Source: Roseibium sp. Sym1 (lineage in GTDB: Bacteria > Pseudomonadota > Alphaproteobacteria > Rhizobiales > Stappiaceae). Taken from it: a DNA stretch of 64,000 nucleotides. The notes beneath the pieces were generated by a model. That model did not search any database. It was given only the letters and a program-made list of their open reading frames with translations, and had not been told where the DNA came from. How positions within the stretch are numbered: position 1 is the stretch's first letter; every line of letters starts with the position of its first letter. The stretch is taken from positions 2,050,501 through 2,114,500 of the forward strand of contig NZ_CP114786.1 of NCBI RefSeq assembly GCF_027359675.1. The letters run 5' to 3'. Positions 49,756 through 58,686 of the stretch are shown here, in pieces. A program made the position numbers and the translations under genes.

Positions 49756-49830
49756 GCGGGCGTAGCTCAGGGGTAGAGCACAACCTTGCCAAGGTTGGGG
49801 TCGTGGGTTCGAATCCCATCGCCCGCTCCA
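49756..49830 (+). tRNA. tRNA-Gly (anticodon GCC)
   Basis: GCGGGCGTAGCTCAGGGGTA starts the acceptor and D arms, the anticodon loop is TTGCCAA, TTCGAATCC is the T loop and the encoded CCA ends at 49830. The 7-bp acceptor stem GCGGGCG/CGCCCGC is perfect. A terminator follows at 49859. Confidence 0.97.
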
Positions 49831-49858
49831 AATTTCCTCAGTGATTTCTGAGGCTTAG

Positions 49859-49882
49859 AAAACGCCCTTCGGGGCGTTTTTT
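49859..49882 (+). terminator. Terminator after tRNA-Gly
   Basis: AAAACGCCC, loop TTCG, GGGCGTTTT, plus two T: a compact perfect hairpin 28 bp after the tRNA. Confidence 0.9.
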
Positions 49883-50137
49883 GCTTCCCCGGCCCTGTTC
49901 TCGTAAGCGGGGAAGCAGGGGGGAAGCATCTGAAGGTATATTGCCTTGTGTGCAGCGCAGCAATTTTTTGACCTGCAGGCAACTTGCAGCCCTTTGATTC
50001 AGGTCCGCCAAACGCATTCCTTGAGCACACTTTCTTCATTTTAAATGGCTCTCGTGAAGCCATTGTCGTGTTCACGTGCGTAGCTCCCTTGTCACCTTCG
50101 TGTCGCTAATTAAGCCGACTTACCTTAGCATGATCTC

Positions 50138-50167
50138 TATTTAAGCCAAGTGGCAATTGCTTAAATA
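50138..50167. promoter_or_regulatory. Perfect 9-bp dyad upstream of the Fic gene
   Basis: TATTTAAGC (50138-50146) and GCTTAAATA (50159-50167) separated by 12 bases, 24 bp before the Fic ATG; a third related half site ATTAAGCC lies near 50109. Probably an operator. The Fic protein carries a C-terminal winged helix, so self-repression is plausible. The rest of 49883-50191 shows no gene. Confidence 0.6.
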
Positions 50168-50191
50168 AGGCGCGCCGTCCATATTGAAAAG

Positions 50192-51370
50192 ATGGCAGAG
50201 ACACACGCAACAGATTCGCGGCTGGGCCGATTTGTAGAGACAAGCGTCGGGGGAGAAACGGTACGAGCCTTTGTGCCTCCGCCGCTGCCACCAAACCCGC
50301 CAATTGACATTCTGCCACTCCTCCCGCACCTGACCAGCGCCGAAAGGGCTCTCGGCCGGCTCGATGGCATCACGACGATTCTGCCACGTCAGGAATTGTT
50401 CCTGTACATGTACGTCCGAAAAGAGGCCGTGCTTTCATCTCAGATTGAGGGAACGCAATCGACCTTGACTGACCTTTTGCGCTTCGAGACGGAGGCACAG
50501 GCCGGCCAGCCGGTTGATGACGTTCGCGAAGTCTCGAATTACGTCGATGCAATGATGTATGGTCTGGAGCGGTTGAATGAACTACCGCTCTCGCTTCGGC
50601 TCATCCGGGAGATGCATGCCCGCCTGCTAGAAAGCGGACGCGGAGGAACCAAGAACCCGGGAGAGTTCCGGCGCTCTCAGAACTGGATCGGCGGCAATCG
50701 TCCGGGCAATGCACTGTTTGTCCCTCCTCCCGTCAATGAACTCGACAATTGTCTCGAAGCGCTTGAAGTTTTTATGCATGAGGATCGAACTCAGCTGCCT
50801 GCGCTGATCAAGGCTGGCTTGCTCCATGTTCAATTCGAGACCATTCACCCCTTTCTGGACGGTAATGGCCGTATCGGTCGGCTATTGGTAACGCTTTACC
50901 TCTGCGTCCACGGGGTGCTGAAAAGGCCGCTTCTCTACCTCAGTCTCTATCTGAAATCGAACAGGTCCGACTATTACCGTCTTCTGCAGGAGGTGCGCGA
51001 GCAAGGAGCCTGGGAGGCCTGGCTCGAATTTTTCCTTCAAGGCATTACAGAAACGGCGAACCAGGCGTTCGACGCTTCAACCCGCATTGTCGAACTGTTC
51101 AAAGTGGATCGGGAATTAATAACTGCTCAGAGCGATAGGGCGGGCTCGGCCTTGCGTCTTCATGACCTTCTTCAACAACATCCTTTTTTGACTGCTGGAC
51201 AACTCGTCGAGCAAACAGGGCTCACCATGCCAACCGTAAATGCGGCACTCGCGGACCTGGAACGGCTGGGTATCGTCGAAGAGGTGACCGGACGTAAGCG
51301 GGGACGAGTGTTTGGCTACCGCCGGTATCTCCTGATTCTCAGTGAAGGAACTGATCCTTTAACCGCGTAG
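50192..51370 (+). CDS. Fic domain protein with N-terminal inhibitory motif and C-terminal winged helix
   Basis: A 392-residue AMPylating Fic protein. The catalytic motif HPFLDGNGRIGR is at 219-230 (complete, His219). A class II self-inhibition motif, S-x-x-x-E-G (Ser82-Gly87 in LSSQIEGTQ), precedes the core and the flap GNRPGNALFVPPP is present. The C-terminal 80 residues are a winged helix (LTAGQLVEQTGLTMPTVNAALADLERLGIVEEVTG). Fic proteins transfer AMP to hydroxyls of target proteins. It lies in lower-GC accessory-looking DNA before a recombinase gene. Confidence 0.92.
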   Translation: MAETHATDSRLGRFVETSVGGETVRAFVPPPLPPNPPIDILPLLPHLTSAERALGRLDGITTILPRQELFLYMYVRKEAVLSSQIEGTQSTLTDLLRFETEAQAGQPVDDVREVSNYVDAMMYGLERLNELPLSLRLIREMHARLLESGRGGTKNPGEFRRSQNWIGGNRPGNALFVPPPVNELDNCLEALEVFMHEDRTQLPALIKAGLLHVQFETIHPFLDGNGRIGRLLVTLYLCVHGVLKRPLLYLSLYLKSNRSDYYRLLQEVREQGAWEAWLEFFLQGITETANQAFDASTRIVELFKVDRELITAQSDRAGSALRLHDLLQQHPFLTAGQLVEQTGLTMPTVNAALADLERLGIVEEVTGRKRGRVFGYRRYLLILSEGTDPLTA

Positions 51371-51548
51371 TTTGGCCAGGTTATACTCTTGGCCAGGAAA
51401 GGATTTGTTCGAAGCGCCCTCAGTTGAGTGTCACCGCCTGATCAAGCTCAATATCAGGCTTTGTACACAGAGTTCAATGACTTCGCCCTTCCATTGTCTC
51501 TCCTCTTCCTGTAGCTCGGCGTCCCCTCCGATCGTTGGAAGAAACCCA

Positions 51549-53762
51549 ATGAAATCAAGACGATCCTCTCTTCCCTCACAAATGATCGAAGCCTACTGCA
51601 AAAAGCGTCTCTTGCCGGTGTTTTCCCCGCAGGTGGTAGCGGTCCTAAGAAGGCATTTGGTCGACCTGCTGGAGAGGAAAGAATATCCGGCTTACAGAGG
51701 CAGCCGTCTGGACGTCCGCGCACTGGCGGAAGGCCTGGGCTTGGATTCTCACCTTTTGATGGCTGAGAGATCGAACCTCCAGCCGATATTCGACGCGGTT
51801 ACACGATCCATTACCGACAGCGCGCTGCGCCCTGAAGCACATGAACGAGATAGTCAACGCAGGGAACAGGTCCATCAGACGACTTCAGAGCGCCATTCCG
51901 GCGGCCATAAGCGCCGAGGCAAACCACGACGGCCGGTTGTCGAGTTTCCGGATCCGCTAGAGCCAACCTGGAGCGAGCCCTCAAACTTCGGTGCGGCGCT
52001 TCGCCTGCATTCCAAGCGGCATGGGGAGTCCATATACCACCTCTTCAACGCCGTTGTCTGCACCGAAGACGGGCTCAAACGCAGCACGTTTGTTGGGTGG
52101 GGGCGGAGGATTACCGCACCGAGATCTCCGATCAGTCTGGAAATCCTGCGCCGCATCGAACGCCGCTACCGTCTTTCAGAGGGATATTTCTCCAAAATTT
52201 CGGACGCCGTTACAGGAAGCCCTTCGTCTTGCGAACTGGATGAAATGACGCCGGCCGAACGGCGCCGATTTGTCTGGCACCTGCCGGACGATTTCAGACG
52301 GCGATCTCGTACCGAACAGGCGGAGATCCTCTCATGGGTGCGCAACGTAATCATCAGCGGCTCGACGGAATATCGTCGTTATCAGGCCGCAGCCATGAAA
52401 CAGCGATACGCTGTGCGTTTCAGTTGTGCCTCAGGTCCCCAACGGAAACACTCTGGAACTCGATCTTCTGATCCTTCAGGTGTCGTGGATGCACCGAATA
52501 GATTGAATGAGGAGATGGCCGAAATCCTTCGGTTCAAAACTTCAACTTTTGCTGCATTCGGCCAACAGAGAAATGGCGTCTGGGGTTCAGAGACCGCGTC
52601 CCAGAAAGTCGAACATTTCGGACTGTGGTTCGGCGCCTTCACGGCGTCTTCTGAAGGTGAAGTTCAAGGGTATGGCGTCGATCCGGAAGTTCTGACCTTC
52701 GCGATGATGGTTTTCCCGCAAGTCTGGGACTGGTATCTGCACTGGCGCGAAAGACGGCGTGGTTTCTATACCCGATGGGAAATCGATCTGTTGTCCGTCG
52801 CCGCCGCTCTATGCCGGGAGGAAACCGGTTGGCTGCGTCAAACACCACGCATTGCATCAAGTCTTCAGGCGATCGAAGGTCTGATCTCGGAGCAGGACAT
52901 CGCCGACGCACAAAGCGACTGGGCGTCCGCCTGTGATCGGATGTTTAAGCACGCTCGGCGCCGCATCAAGGAGATCGAGCGTGTCGCGAAAATTCACCGT
53001 GATCCATTTGAGCCAATCATGCCGGTTCTCGAGGCTCCCTGTCCGGTCGGCGAGTATCGGAAGATCACAGAAGAAATCCTTCATCGAATACCAGACGAAA
53101 AGCGTCATCCACGCGCGACGGCTGAGGCAGTCCGCTCCTTCTTACTCCTTCGGATTGGTCTGCATACAGGGCTTCGCCAGAAAAATCTGAGAGAACTCCT
53201 GCTTTGCAAACCCGGCGACCTGCCAACATCCGAGAGGAAACTGGAGGATGCGAAACGAGGAGAGCTACGCTGGAGCACCCGTGAACGAGGTTGGGAAATA
53301 CTGATCCCCTCCGTCGCCTTCAAGAATGCGAACTCCTCATTTTTCGGATCGAAGCCGTTCCGTTTGATCCTTCCTGATCTCGGCCGGCTCTACGAGTTGA
53401 TCGACGCCTGGGTTGACAGGCACCGCTCTCGCCTGATTGGACCGGCTGCGGACCCCGGCACGTTCTTCGTCAAGACGGCGAAAATCACCAGCACTAATGC
53501 CGCCTATTCGCAGAACACGTTTTTCGAGGCCTGGCGAACCGTGATCCAGCGCTACGGCATCTATAATCCCTGGACCGGGCGTGGCGCGATCAAAGGTCTG
53601 CTACCACACGGACCACACAATGTCCGCGACGTACTTGCGACGCATATTCTCAAGCAGACTGGATCGTACGAGCAGGCCAGTTACGCGATCCAGGATACAC
53701 CCGACATGGTGGCGAAACACTACGGACGGTTTCTTCCGTGTCCGATCCGGAGACATAGGTAA
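51549..53762 (+). CDS. Tyrosine recombinase/integrase-like protein, 3' end altered by IS481 element
   Basis: A 737-residue frame from ATG 51549 (GGAAG upstream). The C-terminal core has Arg543 (GLRQKNLREL), His690 and Arg693 (PHNVRDVLATHILKQTG) and Tyr725 (VAKHYGRF), the R...HxxR...Y set of tyrosine recombinases. The first 500 residues are unlike simple phage integrases and may hold an additional DNA-binding part. The IS481 element begins at 53739, so codon 731 onward (CPIRRHR) is insertion sequence: the true end is lost just after the nucleophile. Activity may survive but is uncertain. Confidence 0.78.
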   Translation: MKSRRSSLPSQMIEAYCKKRLLPVFSPQVVAVLRRHLVDLLERKEYPAYRGSRLDVRALAEGLGLDSHLLMAERSNLQPIFDAVTRSITDSALRPEAHERDSQRREQVHQTTSERHSGGHKRRGKPRRPVVEFPDPLEPTWSEPSNFGAALRLHSKRHGESIYHLFNAVVCTEDGLKRSTFVGWGRRITAPRSPISLEILRRIERRYRLSEGYFSKISDAVTGSPSSCELDEMTPAERRRFVWHLPDDFRRRSRTEQAEILSWVRNVIISGSTEYRRYQAAAMKQRYAVRFSCASGPQRKHSGTRSSDPSGVVDAPNRLNEEMAEILRFKTSTFAAFGQQRNGVWGSETASQKVEHFGLWFGAFTASSEGEVQGYGVDPEVLTFAMMVFPQVWDWYLHWRERRRGFYTRWEIDLLSVAAALCREETGWLRQTPRIASSLQAIEGLISEQDIADAQSDWASACDRMFKHARRRIKEIERVAKIHRDPFEPIMPVLEAPCPVGEYRKITEEILHRIPDEKRHPRATAEAVRSFLLLRIGLHTGLRQKNLRELLLCKPGDLPTSERKLEDAKRGELRWSTRERGWEILIPSVAFKNANSSFFGSKPFRLILPDLGRLYELIDAWVDRHRSRLIGPAADPGTFFVKTAKITSTNAAYSQNTFFEAWRTVIQRYGIYNPWTGRGAIKGLLPHGPHNVRDVLATHILKQTGSYEQASYAIQDTPDMVAKHYGRFLPCPIRRHR

Positions 53763-55037
53763 CAGTTTGTACCGGAGACATGGGTTACAACCTCGCGCCG
53801 AACGGGTTGTCGATTGTCTGTAGTGTTCTCTGCTCCAGGTCGATGTATCCCAGATCATAGCTCATGAAGCTGATCAGCCAAATTCCCTCTTCCACTTCCT
53901 TGATCCCGAGTTTCTGACCGGCCAGAACGGTCGAGACGTTGATCTTCTTGCGATGCATGCAGATTCGTCCGCATGCGGTGACCAGGGCGTCCCTGTCATG
54001 GAAGGGGTAGTCCAGGTCCGGCAGGCCCTGATATTGCCTTGATGAGGCTGTGTAGACTTCCGCCGGTGTCTTCATTCTGAGCGCTTCATGAGGTCGTTCC
54101 TCGTTGAATTCCTTCATGAAGGCATCGAACTTGGCCTGCTGCTGAAGGCTGTTCATGCCTGGCGGTCGGGTGGCCTCCTTCTTCAAGGTCAGATGCATGC
54201 GTTCGTGCCGGCCGTTTTGCTGCGGGTGGCCTGGCTTGATACGCTCGATGCCGATCCCCAGACGCAGCCACCACACCGACAGCTTTGACAAGTTGTAGAG
54301 CCCGTTTGGCGATGCGAACGGCAAGCCGTTGTCCGTGCGGATCGCCGACGGCAAGCCGCGCTCTTTGAACAGGGCGAGGAAGGCGTCCATGACCGGCGTT
54401 TCCTTCGTTGAGTCAAAGGCCTCGCAGCTCAGCAGAAAACGGGACGCGTGGTCGGTGACCGTCAAAGGGTAACAGTAGTGCCGGTTGCCCAGCTTGAACT
54501 CTCCCTTGAAATCCGCTGCCCAGAGATCGTTGGGGGCAAGACCAGCCGAAAGAGGCGTGCCTGCGGCCTTGTTGGCGCGCCGCCTCTTGCGGGCTCTGCT
54601 GACAAGGCCGTGCCGGTCAAGAACCGCATGCACCGTGCTTTGTGCCGGGATACGCACATCGCCGGCCAGCTTCCTGACCAGCACCTCCCGGATCTTGCGC
54701 GCGCCCCAGTGCGGCTTCTCCTGCCGTGTCGAGACAATCAGGCGCTCAACCTGCTCGGGAAGCTGGTTGGCGTAGCGAACCGGCCGGCGCGACCGGTCGC
54801 ACAACGCTTCCATCCCATCGCGTCGATAACGGTTCCAGATCTTGTAACCAGTCTTGCGCGAGATGCCGAACTCACGGCAAACCGCACTCATGCCCTCGCC
54901 ATCCAACAGACGGGCGATGAAACGAAGACGTTCCTCCACTTTGGACACCTCTTGCCACGGCATCGACACCTCCCGAAAAACGGAAAGTGTTACCTATGTG
55001 TCCGGAACGTTTTGTCACCTATGTCTCAGGTCGGGCA
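53739..55037. mobile_element. IS481-family insertion sequence, about 1.3 kb
   Basis: Imperfect terminal inverted repeats (TGTCCGATCC at left; TGCCCGACCT read inward from right) lead into a doubled motif at both ends: GAGACATAGGTAACA at 53750-53764 and GAGACATGGGTTACA at 53775-53789; complementary copies at 54988-55002 and 55013-55027. It holds one transposase on the minus strand. No clear target duplication was found at the joints, so the limits are uncertain by about 10 bp. Confidence 0.85.
53785..54969 (-). CDS. IS481-family transposase
   Basis: A 394-residue DDE transposase with an N-terminal helix-turn-helix (MSAVCREFGISRKTGYKIWNRY), an HTH_29-type second helix region and a catalytic domain with LWAADFKGEF (Asp), IRTDNGLPFAS (Asp) and QNGRHERMHLTL (Glu). 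The gene is intact, in reverse orientation to the disrupted recombinase. Confidence 0.95.
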   Translation of the reverse strand: MSMPWQEVSKVEERLRFIARLLDGEGMSAVCREFGISRKTGYKIWNRYRRDGMEALCDRSRRPVRYANQLPEQVERLIVSTRQEKPHWGARKIREVLVRKLAGDVRIPAQSTVHAVLDRHGLVSRARKRRRANKAAGTPLSAGLAPNDLWAADFKGEFKLGNRHYCYPLTVTDHASRFLLSCEAFDSTKETPVMDAFLALFKERGLPSAIRTDNGLPFASPNGLYNLSKLSVWWLRLGIGIERIKPGHPQQNGRHERMHLTLKKEATRPPGMNSLQQQAKFDAFMKEFNEERPHEALRMKTPAEVYTASSRQYQGLPDLDYPFHDRDALVTACGRICMHRKKINVSTVLAGQKLGIKEVEEGIWLISFMSYDLGYIDLEQRTLQTIDNPFGARL

Positions 55038-55049
55038 CGAATGGTCCGG

Positions 55050-55082
55050 AAAGCCAGCTTTCGAGAGAAAGCTGGCTTTTTT
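55050..55082 (+). terminator. Terminator just right of the IS element
   Basis: AAAGCCAGCTTTC (55050-55062), loop GAGA, GAAAGCTGGCTTT (55067-55079), then TTT: a perfect 13-bp stem. It may be the original terminator of the disrupted recombinase. Confidence 0.9.
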
Positions 55083-55465
55083 GTTTCTGGCGGCAACAGC
55101 CGGGTTTCTGCCGTTCGTCACGTGCTCACGTGGCGTTATTTCAAGGTTCGTCTAAACATTGATGCAAACCCTGTCTGCAACCTGAACGATATGTCAGGCG
55201 GTGCGAGGGTAAGGTCTACCTGCATGACGCGGAGGGGTGCTTTTTTTAAAAAGGACCGGGCCGCGATCCTGCTTTGCCTCAAGTACCCACCTTGTCGCAG
55301 CGGGGCTCCGGCTCCGCTGCGGCGATCCTGTCTCCTGCGATGGCCAGCGTGACCCCTTGCGGATGTCTTCGGCCCTTTTCGGGGCAAGGCCCGGAGGCCG
55401 GCGATCGTTTCCGGTTCTTCCCTGCGGCGTGATACCGTGCGGCGAACGGGTCAGGCCTGCATGGG
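55083..55465. other. 383-bp intergenic stretch before the urea transporter
   Basis: No gene seen. Contains an inverted repeat CGCAGCGG/CCGCTGCG (55296-55321) with GC-rich flanks, and a T7/A5 patch near 55237-55252. The promoter of the urea transporter should lie here. Confidence 0.4.
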
Positions 55466-56509
55466 ATGGGGATGCTATTGACAGACTTGAGGGATCATCC
55501 GGTTTTCGGATTTGCCGACGGGTGCCTGCGGGGCATCGGTCAGGTGGTTTTTCAGAACAATGCGCTGACCGGGGCAATCATCCTTGCCGCGCTTTTCGTC
55601 AATTCCCCGATATACGGGACGATCGCCATTTTCGGCGTCGTTGTCTCGACAGCGACGGCCCTCTTCCTCCAGGCAGACAAGGGTCTTGTCCGGGACGGGC
55701 TGTTCGGATTCAACGGCGCGCTGGTCGCGCTTGCCCTGATTGCCTTCACGAGCGAGGATTTCCACTATGGCGCGGTGCCGTCTGTGTATCTCGTCGTCTA
55801 CATCGCCTTCGCGGCGGCGATGACCACCATTGTCTTTTCAAGCCTGGCGGCGCTGCTGGGTCCAGTGAAAGTGGCGCCGCTGACCATGCCGTTCGTGCTG
55901 GTCGGCTGGCTGTTCCTGTTCGCCGTGCTGAAGTTTCACAATATTGATGCCGGCCCGCTGGCCAAGCCCGTCTCGCCGAGCCAGTACGATCCCGATTTCC
56001 ACTATTCCCTGTCGACCTGGTACCGGGGCATCGGCAACGCCATCGGCCAGATCTTCTTCCAGGACAACTGGATCAGCGGATACCTGATCCTTTTCGGCAT
56101 TGCGGTGAATTCCCGTATCAGCGCGCTCATGGCGCTGGTCGGGGCCAATGTGGCTGCGCTCGTGGCCGTGATCTACGGCGCTCCGGAAGGGGCCATCAGC
56201 GATGGCCTCTTCGGTTACAATGCCGCACTGACGGCGATCGCGCTTGGCGGCTTTTTCCTTGTGATCACGCTGCCGGCCGCGCTCTACACGCTGTTCGGCA
56301 TTGTCGTGTCGACCTGGCTGTGGGCGTCCGTTGCGATCTTTCTCGAGCCGATCGGGATGCCGGTGCTGACGTCGACCTTCGTGATCGTCACCTGGCTCAT
56401 GCTGATCGGCGTCGGAGGGTTCAAGGCCCTTGTCCCCGTCCCGCCCGACAAGGCCGTCACGGCCGAAGTCAATCGCAGGCGATACCTGGAGACGACCCCG
56501 GAGAGCTGA
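55466..56509 (+). CDS. Urea transporter (UT family)
   Basis: A 347-residue protein of about ten membrane helices, formed by two homologous halves: GIGQVVFQNNALTGAIILAALFVNSP and GIGNAIGQIFFQDNWISGYLILFGIAVNSR. These are the UT signature loops (Asn-rich pore-lining repeats). It conducts urea down its gradient. No urease genes are within view, so urea breakdown would have to be encoded elsewhere. Start at ATG 55466; ATG 55472 is possible. Confidence 0.93.
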   Translation: MGMLLTDLRDHPVFGFADGCLRGIGQVVFQNNALTGAIILAALFVNSPIYGTIAIFGVVVSTATALFLQADKGLVRDGLFGFNGALVALALIAFTSEDFHYGAVPSVYLVVYIAFAAAMTTIVFSSLAALLGPVKVAPLTMPFVLVGWLFLFAVLKFHNIDAGPLAKPVSPSQYDPDFHYSLSTWYRGIGNAIGQIFFQDNWISGYLILFGIAVNSRISALMALVGANVAALVAVIYGAPEGAISDGLFGYNAALTAIALGGFFLVITLPAALYTLFGIVVSTWLWASVAIFLEPIGMPVLTSTFVIVTWLMLIGVGGFKALVPVPPDKAVTAEVNRRRYLETTPES

Positions 56510-56519
56510 CGCCCCGGAC

Positions 56520-57587
56520 TCAGGGTTTCAGAAACCGTCCGCCTTCCGTGTCGGAGCGTTCCGCCAGATCGAGCGCGGTTTGCAGGCGGGCGCCGTGGTC
56601 GAAATCCGGCTCCGCGGGCGCGCCGTCCCGGACCGCGGCGACGAACCGTTCGTAGACCGTGGGAACCGGATCGACGGTGATTTCCGTCCAGTGTCCCGTT
56701 TTCAGGTCCTGGCCGCGGCAGATCCTCAAGGACTCGGCCTGTTTTTCGAACAGGACCTCGAGCCCGCCTTCGGTGCCGTAGAGCCTGAGGCGCAGGTCGT
56801 TGAGATGGCCGGAAGCGAAGCGGGTGGCGCTGATGGTGCCAAGCGCGCCGTTTTCCAGTTCGGCCTGCAGCGTGAAACTGTCATTGGCATCGAGCGTGTA
56901 GTCGCCGATCCGCCCGCCTTCGGCCTTGTCAAAGGTCTTCAGGCGGCAGGAGAGTTCGCCGACCGGGCTGCCGGCGGCGAAGGTGACGAAGTCCAGGATA
57001 TGGATGCCGACATCGCCGAGCACACCCTTGGATCCGTGCTCCGTCGACAGGCGCCAGAGCCACTGGCTTTCGGTTTTCCAGTCGCCCCAGGCCGGCTGGG
57101 TCAGCCAGCTTTGCAGGTAGGAGGCCTCGAAATGCCGCAGGGCGCCGATCTCGCCGCTTGCGACCAGGCCCGCCGCCTTCTGCAGGACAGCGACATTGCG
57201 GTAGCTCAGGTTGACCATGCCGACCAGGCCGCTTTTCCGGGCAAGCTCCGCCATTTCACGGGCATCGGCGGCGTTGGTGGCCAGCGGTTTTTCGCACAGG
57301 ACATGCTTGCCGGCCTTCATGAGGACCAGCGTCGTCGGGTGGTGCGCCGCGTCCGGTGTCACGTTCGCGGCGGCGTCGAACCCGCCCCAGGCAAGGGCTT
57401 CCTCGAGCGTTTCGAAGCGGTTGGCAATGCCGTACGTGTCGCAGAACTGCGCGAGCACGTCCGCACGCCCATCGACACCCGCGACCAGCTCCACGCCGGG
57501 GATCTTCTGAAAGGCGGCCGCGTGGGTGCGGGCCATGTTGCCGGTCCCGAGGATCAGGATCCGGAGCGGTTTGACTGCTGAAGCCAC
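56520..57587 (-). CDS. thuB: Gfo/Idh/MocA-type oxidoreductase, ThuB-like
   Basis: A 355-residue NAD(P)-dependent oxidoreductase with the Rossmann loop ILGTGNMARTHAAAF and the family motif VLCEKPLATNAADA, plus VGIHILDFVTF. In Sinorhizobium ThuB acts with ThuA on trehalose (3-keto route). A GTG start at 57587 has GAGGAG six bases upstream. It is downstream of thuA with 88 bp spacing, supporting the symbol. Confidence 0.8.
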   Translation of the reverse strand: MASAVKPLRILILGTGNMARTHAAAFQKIPGVELVAGVDGRADVLAQFCDTYGIANRFETLEEALAWGGFDAAANVTPDAAHHPTTLVLMKAGKHVLCEKPLATNAADAREMAELARKSGLVGMVNLSYRNVAVLQKAAGLVASGEIGALRHFEASYLQSWLTQPAWGDWKTESQWLWRLSTEHGSKGVLGDVGIHILDFVTFAAGSPVGELSCRLKTFDKAEGGRIGDYTLDANDSFTLQAELENGALGTISATRFASGHLNDLRLRLYGTEGGLEVLFEKQAESLRICRGQDLKTGHWTEITVDPVPTVYERFVAAVRDGAPAEPDFDHGARLQTALDLAERSDTEGGRFLKP

Positions 57588-57675
57588 GGCTGTCTCCTCA
57601 GCGCTGGCAGGTGGGGCGGCCCGGCCTTGAAGGCAACCGGGCCGGAGAAAGCTGGAAACCGGCGAACGCAGGAAA

Positions 57676-58461
57676 TCAGCGGAAGCCGTCCTCGCCATGG
57701 GCGTGCAGCTTGGGGCCGCGTTCCTCGATCTTTTCCGGAGCGGCGTCCGCGGGAACGTTCGGGGCGGCGTTCGGATCGGCCAGACGGGCCATCGGGTTGA
57801 AGGCCCATTTGACACCGTTCTTCAGAACCCGCTGCACATGGGTGTTGTGATAGGTCGGGTAGGTTTCGTGACCGGGCCGGAAATAGAAGACGTTTCCGGC
57901 GCCGCGCTTGTAGGTCAGGCCCGAACGGAACACCTCCCCGCCCTGGAACCAGCTGATGAAGACGGTCTCCAGCGGTTCCGGCACACCGAAGGGCTCGCCG
58001 TACATTTCTTCCATTTCCAGCTCGAAACTGTCCGGCAAGCCGTTGGTGATCGGATGGTTGCGGCTGGTCACCCACAGGCGCTCGCGTTCACCGGCCTCGC
58101 GCCAGGTGAGATTGCACGGCCCGCCCATCAGGCGCTTGAACGGCTTGGCGAAATGGGCCGAGTGCAGGAACAGCATGCCCATGCCGGACCAGACCGCGTC
58201 GCAGACCCGCTCGACCACGGCATCCGAAACCTCTCCATGCGCCGCATGGCCCCACCACAGGAGCACGTCCGTTTCGGCCAGGCGTTCGGCGGTCAGACCG
58301 TGTTCCGGCTCCTGCAGGGTCGCGGTGGTGGCGCTGATGTCCGGGTCTGTGTTCAGAGCTTCGGCAATGCAGGAATGCATGCCGTCCGGATAGGTTTCCG
58401 CGACGATCTTGTTGTGCTGTTCATGGACGTTTTCGCCCCAAACCACGGCTTTGATCGGCAT
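57676..58461 (-). CDS. thuA: ThuA-like protein
   Basis: A 261-residue ThuA-family protein (class I glutamine amidotransferase-like fold): IKAVVWGENVHEQHN at the N-terminus, VLLWWGHAAHGEVSD, and the late RSGLTYKRGAGNVFYFRPGHETYPTYHN. It forms, with ThuB, the trehalose/maltitol degradation pair. AAGGAGAGG precedes ATG 58461. LacI-like operators lie just upstream. Confidence 0.9.
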   Translation of the reverse strand: MPIKAVVWGENVHEQHNKIVAETYPDGMHSCIAEALNTDPDISATTATLQEPEHGLTAERLAETDVLLWWGHAAHGEVSDAVVERVCDAVWSGMGMLFLHSAHFAKPFKRLMGGPCNLTWREAGERERLWVTSRNHPITNGLPDSFELEMEEMYGEPFGVPEPLETVFISWFQGGEVFRSGLTYKRGAGNVFYFRPGHETYPTYHNTHVQRVLKNGVKWAFNPMARLADPNAAPNVPADAAPEKIEERGPKLHAHGEDGFR

Positions 58462-58500
58462 TGCAGCCTCTCCTTGAATTGTGGTGTTGGCAGATGTTGA

Positions 58501-58534
58501 TGGAGCGCTTCCATAAATCCTCCAAAGCGCTTTG
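58501..58534. promoter_or_regulatory. Two LacI-family-type operators upstream of thuAB
   Basis: CAAAGCGCTTTG (58523-58534) is a perfect 12-bp palindrome with the AGCGCT core of LacI-family operators; TGGAGCGCTTCCA at 58501-58513 is a one-mismatch relative. They are 22 bp apart centre to centre in the thuA promoter region, as expected for sugar repressor control. Confidence 0.8.
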
Positions 58535-58686
58535 AATAGCGGTATCACCAGCATTCCGGGCTGTCAAATGGTCCTTCGCCTGAAACAAAAATGCTTTTGA
58601 GCGGCGTGACCGCAGGTCGCATGGGCATTTTCTTTTCCATTCTCCATAACATTCAGTATAGTATGGTTTGGGGAATGGAGGTGACG

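Noticed and set aside
49767..50075. 102-codon minus-strand frame ending in GIRTHDPNLGKVVLYP
   Set aside because: A classic artefact: the C-terminal part is the antisense of the tRNA-Gly gene.
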